NCBI GenBank assembly: GCA_039026375.1
Contig: JBCCML010000011.1
Location: 39,314-103,313, forward strand
DNA length: 64,000 nt
Direction: 5' to 3'
DNA from: Thermohalobaculum sp039026375
Lineage (GTDB): Bacteria > Pseudomonadota > Alphaproteobacteria > Rhodobacterales > Rhodobacteraceae
The notes under the pieces are model-generated. The model worked only from the letters and a program-made list of their open reading frames with translations. It was not told the origin of the DNA and did not search any database. Positions 19,748-28,067 of the stretch are shown piece after piece. The position numbers and the translations under genes were made by a program. The number at the start of each line of letters is the position of its first letter. Position 1 is the stretch's first letter.

Positions 19748-20112
19748 TGTGACCGGCTCGTCAGTATGGCGCGCGCCAGGGCGCCGGCATCATCCAGCTT
19801 GTAGTAGACGATCTTCTGCGTGGTGCAGAAGTCCTTCACTGTCTGAGCGCGTGTCAGCCACCAGGTGCGCTCTGCCTCAAGCGCATAGACATAGGGTGTT
19901 CCGGGCAAGCGCCGCAGCTCAGACTCGGCCTGATAGACCCGAGCGCGAGGGTCAAAGCCGTTTTGGTCGAACCAGGCGTTCAATTCATCCCCGGGTGTGC
20001 CGTAGGATGGAATCTGAAACTCCAGGACCGTCAGATCCGCGATCTCGCTCAGATAAGGGGCGCGGCAGGCCCCCAGGGCCAGTATCAGTGCCGCGCACAG
20101 TGCTATACGCAT
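19741..20112 (-). CDS. Small predicted lipoprotein
   Basis: 123 residues with a lipoprotein signal: MRIALCAALILALGAC, lipobox LALGAC with the modified Cys at residue 16. The mature part is alpha/beta with a C-terminal helix and aromatic residues (ERTWWLTRAQTVKDF). It should be anchored to the periplasmic face of a membrane. It is translated before, and overlaps by 7 bases, the cytosolic-looking 181-residue protein downstream. Family unknown to me. Confidence 0.78.
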   Translation of the reverse strand: MRIALCAALILALGACRAPYLSEIADLTVLEFQIPSYGTPGDELNAWFDQNGFDPRARVYQAESELRRLPGTPYVYALEAERTWWLTRAQTVKDFCTTQKIVYYKLDDAGALARAILTSRSQC

Positions 20113-20205
20113 CGGGGTTTCTCCCGCCTCTCGTTCCTCGCGGCGACTATTGGCAAAAACCGATTAACCAAGATTGAATCGTGCGGGTTAGTCTGGGCGC
20201 CAATG

Positions 20206-20267
20206 CTCGCCCCGCCGCCCGCGCGCGTTCTCATCGCCCGCGCTGATCTGGCGGGCGGCGGGGCGAG
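20206..20267. repeat. Long GC-rich inverted repeat, possible terminator
   Basis: A perfect 17-base inverted repeat: the left arm at 20206-20222 begins CTCGCCCCGC and the right arm at 20251-20267 ends GGGGCGAG, with a 28-base loop. It lies 41 bases beyond the end of the frameshifted AhpD-like gene (minus strand) and before the lipoprotein gene. There is no T-run, so it would be an imperfect intrinsic terminator or an RNA-processing structure. Confidence 0.5.
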
Positions 20268-20307
20268 GGAAACGTCTTGTGAGCGGGCCCTGGCCCGCGA
20301 ACGCCGT

Positions 20308-20710
20308 TTACTCCGGGACCACGAACTCGGGATCGACCGGCACCTGCAGCGCCGTCGCAATCGCATTGGTCGAGGCTGCCAGCATGATGATTGCCTGCAA
20401 TTCGGCATACTGAGCATCCGTCATGCCCTTGGCCCGCGCCGCGGCGGTGTGACTGTGCACGCAGTAGGAACAGCCATTGGCGGTCGAGACCGCGATAGAT
20501 CATCTCGCGCGTCACGGGATCCAGTTCGCCCGGGCTCGCCATAACCGCCTTCACTTGCTCCCAGGTGCGTTTCAGTAACGGCGGATCATGGGCCAGCGCC
20601 CGCCAGATATTGTTCACGAAGTCCGAGCCGCGCACCGCCCGGATGTCATCGAACACGGCCTGCGCCTCCGGGCTCAGGTCTTCGTCTGCCAGCATGCTCA
20701 CTGTCGCCAT
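20308..20710 (-). pseudogene. AhpD-like carboxymuconolactone decarboxylase family gene, frameshifted
   Basis: The frame opens at ATG 20710 behind GGGAGG and reads MATVSMLADEDLSPEAQAVF, then ...PVTREMIY, as in AhpD-like/CMD proteins. After MIY the frame is lost near 20494-20498. A frame offset by two bases continues perfectly with AVSTANGCSYCVHSH (redox CxxC motif and His), then AAARAKGMTDAQYAELQ, and stops at 20308-20310. Restoring two bases (for example an AT in a TAT-AT run) would rebuild a normal protein of about 134 residues that detoxifies peroxides or acts as an oxidoreductase. Either the gene is recently broken or the read has an indel. Confidence 0.85.
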
Positions 20711-20725
20711 GGGCACCTCCCAGAT

Positions 20726-21331
20726 CTAGAATTCATAGCCAAACCGCGCCAAATCGGGCGCGAAGGTCCGCTCGATCGTGGCACGCGAGATCGCGTTCAG
20801 GACTTCCCGGTAGGGCGGGTGCAGGTTCGCGTTCATGATAGGCAGTTCATCCGGCACACCCAGTCGGGGGGCTAAACCCGCCCAGTCCGCAGATAGGTTT
20901 TCGAACCGCAGCACCGTGTCCACGATCTCCCGGCCCTGATCTGTCAGCCAGTATGTTGCTGGGGCCAGTAGGTGCCCGCCGCGGGCAAAACGGGGATCTT
21001 CCTCTCTCCACACCAGATCAATCCAGCGGTTGATATCGATCGAGCGATCATCCAACCCCTCGGTGCCCAGGCGCCGACGATGGAAGTAGATCGAGGCGAC
21101 GCGGTCGAACGGGTTGCGTACCACGGCGAAGCTTAGCCGCCGGGCCCAGTCATCCGCGCCCAGCCGGGCGCACATCTGGGCCGCTGTTTCGTGGGATTTG
21201 GGAATGCCCAGCAGGATCTCGATGGACGAGCCCGCGCATTTGTTGATGTGGATGAAGGCGTAGGGGAGCGCGGTGGCGCGCCGCGGCGTGACCGGGCGCG
21301 GCACCGTGTCAGGGATCGCCGGATCAATCAT
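20726..21331 (-). CDS. Sulfotransferase family protein
   Basis: 201 residues. The 5'-phosphosulfate-binding motif is AFIHINKCAGSSIE (about residues 25-38) and the 3'-phosphate-binding motif is FAVVRNPFDRVASIYFHRR (about 68-86), both as in PAPS-dependent sulfotransferases of the Sulfotransfer_2 type. The acceptor is unknown; cell-surface glycans are common acceptors for this family. The start overlaps the upstream mnmD stop by four bases, so it is translated after mnmD although the functions seem unrelated. Confidence 0.85.
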   Translation of the reverse strand: MIDPAIPDTVPRPVTPRRATALPYAFIHINKCAGSSIEILLGIPKSHETAAQMCARLGADDWARRLSFAVVRNPFDRVASIYFHRRRLGTEGLDDRSIDINRWIDLVWREEDPRFARGGHLLAPATYWLTDQGREIVDTVLRFENLSADWAGLAPRLGVPDELPIMNANLHPPYREVLNAISRATIERTFAPDLARFGYEF

Positions 21332-22044
21332 GCCCGCCGGCCCGTCATCATCTCGCGTTTCTGGCCAAAGCCTGGACGCCGGGTCACGTCAAACCCAGCG
21401 GTGCCCAACGCCCGTCGCACATGGCCTGCCGCCGAGTAGGTGGCGAAGGTCCCGCCCGGGGCTGTGTGCGCGTAGACCTGGGCCAGCAGCGCGTCCCCCC
21501 ACATCTCGGGGTTCTTCGCGGGCGCAAAGCCGTCCAGGAACCAGGCATCCGCCTTGCCTGTCCATTCAGGCAGTGTCTCGCGGGCATCACCGATCACCAG
21601 GCAAAGATCGACGCCCGGCAGGATGTTCGGCGCCCGCCACATCGAGGCGGACGCCGCTTCGGCGGCATCGAGCCGCCGCGCGGCGACAACGCACCCGGCC
21701 TCGATCGCGATCTGCCGCCAACGGGCTAGGGCGCGTGCCATATCCTCTGGTGCCAGGGGGAACGCCTCGAAACTGGTGAAGGCCAACCGCGTCCCCGCTG
21801 GCGCCACCTGCTGCCAGGCCAGTGCCGCGGCACAAAAGTTCAGCCCCGTACCGAAACCCAGCTCTGCGATCTGGAAATCCCCGCCCTCGGCGAAGCGCGC
21901 CATCAGGTCGTTGCCGTCCAGAAAGACGTGCCGCGTCTCGGCCAGGCCATCGCTGCGGGCATAGTAGCTGTCACCATACCGGGGTGAGAGGGGCACCCGA
22001 TCGGGCCCCCACTCGACCTTTTCGGCGGTGTCCTCTACATCCAT
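21328..22044 (-). CDS. mnmD: tRNA 5-methylaminomethyl-2-thiouridine methyltransferase MnmD
   Basis: 238 residues. SAM-binding IAELGFGTGLNFCAAAL (about residues 57-73) and the DUF752 signature DAWFLDGFAPAKNPEMW (about 163-179) identify the methyltransferase half of MnmC. It finishes mnm5s2U at the tRNA wobble base. It is stand-alone here, unlike the enterobacterial MnmC fusion. A FAD oxidoreductase is encoded divergently, with only six bases between the two predicted start codons. Confidence 0.92.
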   Translation of the reverse strand: MDVEDTAEKVEWGPDRVPLSPRYGDSYYARSDGLAETRHVFLDGNDLMARFAEGGDFQIAELGFGTGLNFCAAALAWQQVAPAGTRLAFTSFEAFPLAPEDMARALARWRQIAIEAGCVVAARRLDAAEAASASMWRAPNILPGVDLCLVIGDARETLPEWTGKADAWFLDGFAPAKNPEMWGDALLAQVYAHTAPGGTFATYSAAGHVRRALGTAGFDVTRRPGFGQKREMMTGRRA

Positions 22045-22050
22045 GCCGCC

Positions 22051-23268
22051 ATGGAACCCGAAAATCGATCAGGCGCAAGGGCTGCGGCCACCTCGCGGGC
22101 CAAGGACATTGCCCCTATCACCACGACCGCTCGACCAGATGTGATCGTGGTGGGCGCCGGCATCTTCGGCCTGTCGATTGCCTGGTCCTGCCGCAAGGCG
22201 GGCCTGAGCGTCTGCGTGCTGGAAGGCGGACGCGTCGGCCAGGGTGCCTCCGGCGGCGTGGTGGGTGCCCTGACCCCGCACGCGCCCAGCCGTTGGCGCC
22301 CGATGATGGCCTTCCAGTTCCGGGCCTTGCTGGCATTGGCCGACCGGATTGCCGAGATAGAGACCGCCACGGGCCTGCAGACCGGCTATCGCCGCAGCGG
22401 CCGTCTGAGCCCGCTGGGCACCCAGAAAGCCCGCGCCAAGGCCGAGGTCGAGGCCGAAGCGGCCCCCACCACCTGGGGCGATGCCGCCCGGTTCGAGGTG
22501 CTGGACACAGTTCCCGCCGTTGCCCAAGGCTGGATCGCGCCCGCGGCCGCCAGCCACGGGCTGATCCACGATACCCTGTCGGCCCGGGTCGATCCCCGCG
22601 CCTACCTGACAGCACTGGCCACGGGCCTGGCCGACTGTCTGATCGAGGACTGCCCTGTCTCGGCCATCGACCCGGCCGGTGCCGCGGTCGAAACGCCCCA
22701 GGGCAGGTTCCAGGCCGGCACCCTGGTCTTGTCGGCAGGCCCGGCGCTGTGGTCGCTGGCGGCGCCCTTCGCCCCGACCCTTGCAGGGGGACGGTCGGTC
22801 AAGGGCCAGGCCGCTGTCCTGGGCGTCGACGCCCCCGGGCTACCGGTTGTCTGGCAGGAAGGGCTCTACATCATTCCGCACGGTCAGGGACGGGTGGCGG
22901 TGGGCTCGACCTCGGAGAAGCAGTTCGACGACCCCACGGCGACGGATGACCTGTTGGAGGCCGTGCTGACGCGCGCCGCCGCTGCCGTGCCCCACCTGGC
23001 CGATGCCCCGGTGTTGGAGCGTTGGGCGGGCCTGCGCCCAAAGCCCCCGGGGCGCGAGCCGGTGGTCGGCCGCGTGCCGGGATTTCCGACGTGTTGGGTG
23101 GCGGGTGGTGGCTTCAAGATTGGCTTTGGCATCGCGCACGCGGTGGGCGATGCGGTGGCGGCGGGGATTATCGGCAAGGCGTCGGCTAACCCATTGCCGG
23201 ACAGCTTTGCCGTGCCTGACGGGTCTGTGTCCGAGACAATAGTGGACGCCAAGGTGAGCCCGGCATGA
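22051..23268 (+). CDS. FAD-dependent oxidoreductase, DAO family (possible MnmC oxidase half)
   Basis: 405 residues. An FAD-binding GxGxxG is in VIVVGAGIFGLSIAW (about residues 32-46), GASGGVVGALTPHAP follows, and a C-terminal GGGFKIGFGIAHAVG contacts FAD. Family members oxidise amines such as D-amino acids or glycine. Being divergent from mnmD, it could supply the FAD-dependent removal of carboxymethyl that the C-terminal half of MnmC performs; this is inference. The ATG at 22051 is only six bases from the mnmD start, so the true start may be later, for example GTG 22141. Confidence 0.8.
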   Translation: MEPENRSGARAAATSRAKDIAPITTTARPDVIVVGAGIFGLSIAWSCRKAGLSVCVLEGGRVGQGASGGVVGALTPHAPSRWRPMMAFQFRALLALADRIAEIETATGLQTGYRRSGRLSPLGTQKARAKAEVEAEAAPTTWGDAARFEVLDTVPAVAQGWIAPAAASHGLIHDTLSARVDPRAYLTALATGLADCLIEDCPVSAIDPAGAAVETPQGRFQAGTLVLSAGPALWSLAAPFAPTLAGGRSVKGQAAVLGVDAPGLPVVWQEGLYIIPHGQGRVAVGSTSEKQFDDPTATDDLLEAVLTRAAAAVPHLADAPVLERWAGLRPKPPGREPVVGRVPGFPTCWVAGGGFKIGFGIAHAVGDAVAAGIIGKASANPLPDSFAVPDGSVSETIVDAKVSPA

Positions 23269-23399
23269 AGGGTTTGTTAGCGCCCGCCGGAAAGTCACGC
23301 CTGAAAGTCACTTGGGATTACAGGACCTGAAGTGACAATATTCCAAATCAAATCACGAAGATCGGGTTAGCGACTGATTAACGCCACAATATCATCTGG

Positions 23400-23445
23400 G
23401 ATGTCCTGTCGGACATCATCTGCGATATCACTTCCAATATCACTT
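23400..23445. promoter_or_regulatory. Candidate operator region upstream of the sugar-acid operon
   Basis: The 266-base gap 23269-23534 is AT-richer than its surroundings. It holds an inverted repeat (GATGTCC, TGTC, GGACATC; 23400-23417) and two direct copies of ATATCACTT at 23425 and 23437, 12 bases apart. It lies about 90 bases before the start of the five-gene catabolic operon, a usual place for a regulator site. No regulator gene is adjacent, so this is a suggestion only. Confidence 0.35.
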
Positions 23446-23534
23446 ATCGCCGGACACGCGCGCCCCGGCCACGCGCGGCCTTGCGCGGGGCGGCGCAACC
23501 CGTTCTATTACGCGGCCAACAATAGGGGGAGCGC

Positions 23535-24632
23535 ATGGCCACGAACGTCTCGGATTTCCACATCGCGGTGATGGCCGGCGACGGCATCGGGCCGGAGATC
23601 ACAGCACCCTGTCTGCCCCTGATCGAGAAGGCCGCGGCACGTGTGGGTGGCCTGGGCTTTCGGTTTACGAACTGTCCGGGCGGGGCGGCATACTACCGGG
23701 ATCAGGGCGTCTCGATGCCCGAGGCGACGCGCAAAACGGCGGGCGAGGCGGACGCCATCCTGCTGGCGGCCATGGGCCTGCCGTCGGTGCGTCAGCCTGA
23801 TGGGCGCGAGATCGCGCCGCAACTGGAACTGCGTTTTGAGTACGGGCTGTTCGCGGGGGTCCGCCCGGTGCGCCCGATCCCCGGCGTGCGCCCGACCCTG
23901 GCCGATCCGCGCGCCCATGACGTCGACTACGTGATCGTGCGCGAGTCGACCGAGGGGCTGTTTGCCCCCTGGGCTGAGGGCGAGATCATCGAAGATCGCG
24001 AGGCGCGCGAGACCCTGGCGCTGACCCGCGCAACGTCCGAAAAGCTTTATGATTTCTGCTTTGACCTGGCCCGCCAACGGGGCGGTGCAAAGAAGGTCAC
24101 GCACGTCGATAAGGCCAATGTTTTCAGGGCTTTCCACTGGCAGCGTGGCATCTTCGAGGAGCGCGCCGCGGCGCATTCCGACATCGGGTCGGACGCGGTC
24201 TATGTCGATGCGTTCGCCATGCACATGGTGCAAAAGCCGTGGACGATCGACGTGGCGGTGACCGAGAACATGTTCGGCGACATCCTGAGCGATCTGGGGG
24301 CGGCGCTTATGGGGGGGCTGGGCTATGCGCCGTCGGCCGATATCGGGGCCGAGCACGCGGTGTTCCAGCCTTGCCATGGCTCGGCGCCGGATATCGCGGG
24401 CCAGGGGCTGGCCAATCCCACGGCGATGATCCTGTCGGCGGCGATGATGCTGGAATGGCTGGGCGCGCGGCACGCGGCGGCGGAGGCCGTGCAGGCGGGG
24501 GGTCTGCTGCGCCGGGCGGTCGAGGCGACGTTCGCTGATGGGGAGGTCGTCACGTGCGAGCTGGGCGGCAGCGCTGGCACGGACGAGGTCTACCGCCTGG
24601 TGGGTGCAGCGCTGGACGGGCTGGACGCGTGA
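23535..24632 (+). CDS. Isocitrate/isopropylmalate dehydrogenase family protein
   Basis: 365 residues. It has the decarboxylating dehydrogenase fold: VMAGDGIGPEI at the N-terminus, LELRFEYGLFAGVRPVR (substrate Arg residues), VDYVIVRESTEGLF, catalytic Lys in THVDKANVFRAF, the metal-binding Asp region NMFGDILSDLGAAL, and HGSAPDIAGQGLANP (NAD site). Relatives act on isopropylmalate, tartrate or isocitrate. It heads an operon with an OtnK-type kinase and an OtnC-type decarboxylase, so a four-carbon hydroxy acid is a likely substrate; that is inference. Its TGA overlaps the GTG start of the next gene. Confidence 0.85.
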   Translation: MATNVSDFHIAVMAGDGIGPEITAPCLPLIEKAAARVGGLGFRFTNCPGGAAYYRDQGVSMPEATRKTAGEADAILLAAMGLPSVRQPDGREIAPQLELRFEYGLFAGVRPVRPIPGVRPTLADPRAHDVDYVIVRESTEGLFAPWAEGEIIEDREARETLALTRATSEKLYDFCFDLARQRGGAKKVTHVDKANVFRAFHWQRGIFEERAAAHSDIGSDAVYVDAFAMHMVQKPWTIDVAVTENMFGDILSDLGAALMGGLGYAPSADIGAEHAVFQPCHGSAPDIAGQGLANPTAMILSAAMMLEWLGARHAAAEAVQAGGLLRRAVEATFADGEVVTCELGGSAGTDEVYRLVGAALDGLDA

Positions 24633-25654
24633 CACGCGTCGCCGTTGTCGGTGCCGGCTATTTCGGCCAGTTCCACTATGACGCCTGGGCGCGCATGGAC
24701 GACGTGGAACTGGTGGCGTGCGCGGCACCGGAAGGCGCAAGCGAGGCCGCGGAAAAGTACGCTATTCCAGCAGTGTACGACGATGCCACGGCGATGATTG
24801 CGGACACAAAGCCGGACCTGATCGACATCACCTCGCCGCCCGCCACCCACCTGCAGGTGCTGCAGGCAGCCGCGGGCCGGGTGCCCTGGGCGATCTGCCA
24901 AAAACCCTTCTGCGGCGGGTTGGAGGGGGGCCGCCAGGCCGTATCCCTGGCCCAATCCGCCGGCCTGCAAATCGCCGTTCACGAGAACTTTCGCTTCCAG
25001 CCATGGCACCGCGAGATCAAGCGCCTGCTGGACACCACCACCCTGGGCACCCCCTACCAGGTCAGCTTCCGCCTGCGCCCGGGCGACGGGCAGGGCCCCG
25101 ACGCCTACCTGTCGCGCCAGCCCTATTTCCAGCAGATGCCGCGCTTTCTGATCCATGAGACCGGCGTCCACTTCGTCGATGTCTTCCGCTACCTGATGGG
25201 TGAGGTCAGCGCCGTCTCGGCCCGCTTATCCCGCCTGAACCCCGCCATCGCGGGCGAGGATGCGGGCATCGTTCAATTCGAATTCACCAATGATCAGAGG
25301 GGGTTATTCGACGGCAATCGCCTGGCCAGCCATGCTGCCCAGAACCGCCGCCTGACCATGGGCGAGATGGAGATCGACGGCCCCAAGGGCTCGTTGCGCC
25401 TGGACGGTGATGGTGGCATCTGGCTGCGCGCCCACGACGCCAACAATTGGACCCGCCACGACTATGGCTGGCCCGATCAGGGCTTTGCCGGCGACTGCGT
25501 TTACGCCACCAATCGCGCGGCCCTCGATGCCTTCCGCGCCGGTACCCCGCCGGAAAACGAGGCCAGCGCCTATTTGCGCAATGTCGAAATTGTTGAAGCC
25601 ATTTATCAACGCGACCGGGAAAGGCGGTGGATTGATGTCAGAGTTGACGCCTGA
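24629..25654 (+). CDS. Gfo/Idh/MocA family oxidoreductase
   Basis: 341 residues from GTG 24629, which overlaps the previous stop. The N-terminal Rossmann motif is TRVAVVGAGYFGQFHYDAW. The family EKP motif is altered to ICQKPFCGG (about residue 90). A C-terminal beta-sheet domain begins after FLIHETGVHFVDVFRYL with the catalytic His. These NAD(P)-dependent enzymes oxidise sugars, sugar acids or inositols. Membership in the operon with OtnK and OtnC suggests that it or the IDH-like enzyme produces the 3-oxo acid they use. The reading frame upstream of 24629 is overlap with the IDH gene. Confidence 0.88.
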   Translation: MTRVAVVGAGYFGQFHYDAWARMDDVELVACAAPEGASEAAEKYAIPAVYDDATAMIADTKPDLIDITSPPATHLQVLQAAAGRVPWAICQKPFCGGLEGGRQAVSLAQSAGLQIAVHENFRFQPWHREIKRLLDTTTLGTPYQVSFRLRPGDGQGPDAYLSRQPYFQQMPRFLIHETGVHFVDVFRYLMGEVSAVSARLSRLNPAIAGEDAGIVQFEFTNDQRGLFDGNRLASHAAQNRRLTMGEMEIDGPKGSLRLDGDGGIWLRAHDANNWTRHDYGWPDQGFAGDCVYATNRAALDAFRAGTPPENEASAYLRNVEIVEAIYQRDRERRWIDVRVDA

Positions 25655-26120
25655 AGAGATGCGGGCCCGCCTGGTCGGCGCCTGGTCCCTGGCCGTGGCC
25701 GAGCTGTTCCGTCCGGACGGCACGGTGATCCCGCTGTTTGGCTCTGCTCCGGTCAGCCGTTTATTCTACACCGACACCGGCGATGTCTCGACACACATCA
25801 TGCCGGGCGGCGACCCGCCCGATGGCGACCCGCCCTTCGCCTCGCCGCCGGTCAGCCTTTACAGCTATTGCGGCACCTACCGGGTCGAGGACGACAGCGT
25901 CTACCACGACATCACCGTGTCCATGAATCCGGGCTGGGTGGGGGCGACGCTGCGGCGCGAGGTATCGTTCGACGGCGAGGATCTGATCCTCACCACAAAC
26001 GATTCCTATTACCAGGATCTGGAGGGCGTGATCCGCCTGCGCTGGCGCCGCGCCCAGTCGGAACTGGCGGACGAGGCCAGGCAAATCGCGGAAATCAAAC
26101 AAGGAAGTCAGGGCCGATGA
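25635..26120 (+). CDS. Lipocalin-like domain protein
   Basis: 161 residues from ATG 25635. LVGAWSLAVAELFRPDG (about residues 13-29), then GDVSTHIM and YCGTYRVEDDSVYHDI, match the small cytosolic lipocalin-like domain (PF13924 type), an eight-strand barrel of unknown ligand. It has no signal peptide. It starts 20 bases before the end of the Gfo gene and its stop overlaps the OtnK gene, so it is a true operon member. It may bind or shape a pathway intermediate; nothing shows which one. Confidence 0.72.
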   Translation: MSELTPEEMRARLVGAWSLAVAELFRPDGTVIPLFGSAPVSRLFYTDTGDVSTHIMPGGDPPDGDPPFASPPVSLYSYCGTYRVEDDSVYHDITVSMNPGWVGATLRREVSFDGEDLILTTNDSYYQDLEGVIRLRWRRAQSELADEARQIAEIKQGSQGR

Positions 26121-27394
26121 AACCGCTTTTGGGGGCTGTAGCCGACGATTTCACCGGCGCAACGGACCTGGCGAACATGCTGGCCCGGGCGGGCATGCGC
26201 ACCGTGTTGGCGCTGGGCCGCCCCGCGCCAGATGATCCCATGCCGGAGGCCGAGGCCGTGGTCGTCGCGCTCAAGTCCCGCACCGCGCCCGTCCCGGAAG
26301 CGGTCGAGGACAGCCTTGCTTCTTGGCGTTGGCTGGCGGCGGCAGGGGCCGAGCAGTGCTATTTCAAATATTGCTCGACCTTTGACTCGACGCAGCAGGG
26401 CAACATCGGGCCAGTGTCTGCGGCGCTGATGGCCGAGACGGAGGCTGATTTTACCGTCTACTGCCCGGCTTTCCCCGAGGCAGGGCGCACGATCTACCAG
26501 GGGAATCTGTTTGTTTTTCAACAGCCTCTCAATGAGAGCCCGCTGAAGGACCACCCGCTGACGCCGATGACCGATGCCAATCTGGCCCGCTGGCTGTCGC
26601 CGCAATTGGATGGTGCTCAGGTGGGCCTGATCGCCTTTCAGGACGTCGAGGCAGGGGCGGTGGCCATCGGTGCTCGCATGGCCGCGTTGCGCGCCGACGG
26701 CGTACGCCACGCCATTGTTGATGCCCTGACGGACGACCACCTGGCCGCGCTGGGCGAGGCCTGCACGGGCATGGCACTGGTCACCGCAGGCTCGGGCCTG
26801 GGCCTGGGTCTGCCGGGCAACTTTGCACGTGCCGGACGCTTGGCTGGCGGCCGGGCCGATGCGCTGCCCGCCATTGGTGGGTTGCCGGTGCTGCTGTCTG
26901 GGTCCTGCTCCGCAGCGACGAACGCCCAGGTCGCGCGGTGGGAGGCCGATGGCGGCCCCACGCTGCGCCTGGATCCCCTGACCCTGGCGGATGGGTCCTT
27001 CGATGCGCAGGCGGCCTGGGATTGGGCACGCGCCCAGCCCGGCGCTGCGCTGATTGCCGCGACCCAGCCACCCGACAAGGTGCGCGAGACGCAGGCCAAG
27101 CTGGGCACCGAGAAGGCCGCCGAACTGGTCGAGGCGACGCTGTCCAGCGTGGCCATCATGGCCCGCGACGCCGGTGTGCGGCGCTTCGTGGTCGCGGGCG
27201 GCGAAACCTCGGGCGCCGTTGTCTCGGCGCTGGGGGCGGCACGGCTGGCTGTGGGGCCTCAGATCGCGCCGGGCGTGCCCTGGTGCGCCACGCTGGCTGA
27301 TACCGCGTCTGATACCCCCGCAGCGCTGGCCCTGAAATCCGGTAATTTCGGGGCCGAGACGTTCTTTGCCGATGCCTTGGAGAGTGCACCATGA
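26117..27394 (+). CDS. otnK: Four-carbon acid sugar kinase (OtnK-like, DUF1537)
   Basis: 425 residues from ATG 26117 (ATGA overlap with the previous stop). The N-terminal motif LLGAVADDFTGATDLANMLA is the hallmark of the DUF1537 kinases, and YFKYCSTFDSTQQGNIGPV binds substrate. The C-terminal nucleotide-binding half has VAGGETSGAVVSALG. Known members phosphorylate 3-oxo-tetronate or threonate at O4. The adjacent OtnC-type decarboxylase would convert the product to dihydroxyacetone phosphate. Confidence 0.9.
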   Translation: MKPLLGAVADDFTGATDLANMLARAGMRTVLALGRPAPDDPMPEAEAVVVALKSRTAPVPEAVEDSLASWRWLAAAGAEQCYFKYCSTFDSTQQGNIGPVSAALMAETEADFTVYCPAFPEAGRTIYQGNLFVFQQPLNESPLKDHPLTPMTDANLARWLSPQLDGAQVGLIAFQDVEAGAVAIGARMAALRADGVRHAIVDALTDDHLAALGEACTGMALVTAGSGLGLGLPGNFARAGRLAGGRADALPAIGGLPVLLSGSCSAATNAQVARWEADGGPTLRLDPLTLADGSFDAQAAWDWARAQPGAALIAATQPPDKVRETQAKLGTEKAAELVEATLSSVAIMARDAGVRRFVVAGGETSGAVVSALGAARLAVGPQIAPGVPWCATLADTASDTPAALALKSGNFGAETFFADALESAP

Positions 27395-28035
27395 GCCCGC
27401 AATCCGCCGAAGATCAGACCCGCGAACAGATCGCCGTGCTGTCCAAGTCCCTGTTCGAACGGGGCTATAGCTGCGGGTCGTCGGGCAATATCTCGGTCAA
27501 GGTTGACGATGGCCTGCTGGTGACGCCGACGAATTCGTGCATGGGCCGGTTGGACCCGGCCCGGATTAGTAAGATCGGCTTTGATGGCGCGCATATCTCG
27601 GGCGACAAGCCTTCGAAGGAGCTGTTTTTGCACCTGGCGGTGCTGGACGAACAGCCCAAGATGTCGGCGGTGGTGCACTTGCATTCGCCCTATGCGGTGG
27701 CGGTGTCGTGCATGGGCGATCTGGACCCCGAGGATGTCTTCCCCCCGATCACCGCCTACCACGTGATGCGCGTCGGCACGTGCCCGCTGGTGCCCTACTA
27801 TCCGCCGGGGGACATGAGCCTGGCGGACGGGGTCCGCAAGGTGGCGCGCCATGCGCACGCGATGCTGCTGGCCAATCACGGCCCGGTGGTGGCGGGCCCG
27901 TCGCTGGAGGGCGCCGTCTACGCCGCCGAGGAGCTGGAAGAGACGGCCAAGCTGTTGATCATGCTGCGCGGCTCGAAGACCGCGTTCCTGACGCCCGCGC
28001 AGGTCGCCGATCTGCACGTGCGATTTCCTGGTTGA
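27391..28035 (+). CDS. otnC: 3-oxo-tetronate 4-phosphate decarboxylase-like class II aldolase
   Basis: 214 residues. A class II aldolase/adducin fold is shown by CGSSGNISVKVDDGLLVTPT near residue 30, metal-binding His residues in VVHLHSPYAVAV (about 93-98) and a distal HAHAMLLANHGPVVAGP (about 150-166). OtnC uses this fold to decarboxylate 3-oxo-tetronate 4-phosphate to dihydroxyacetone phosphate. The start overlaps the kinase stop (ATGA), and it is the last gene of the operon. An aldolase acting on a fuculose- or ribulose-phosphate substrate is possible, but the kinase partner favours OtnC. Confidence 0.87.
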   Translation: MSPQSAEDQTREQIAVLSKSLFERGYSCGSSGNISVKVDDGLLVTPTNSCMGRLDPARISKIGFDGAHISGDKPSKELFLHLAVLDEQPKMSAVVHLHSPYAVAVSCMGDLDPEDVFPPITAYHVMRVGTCPLVPYYPPGDMSLADGVRKVARHAHAMLLANHGPVVAGPSLEGAVYAAEELEETAKLLIMLRGSKTAFLTPAQVADLHVRFPG

Positions 28036-28067
28036 GGGCGGGAGTTGGGGCTGGTTTGAGCCCGGGC

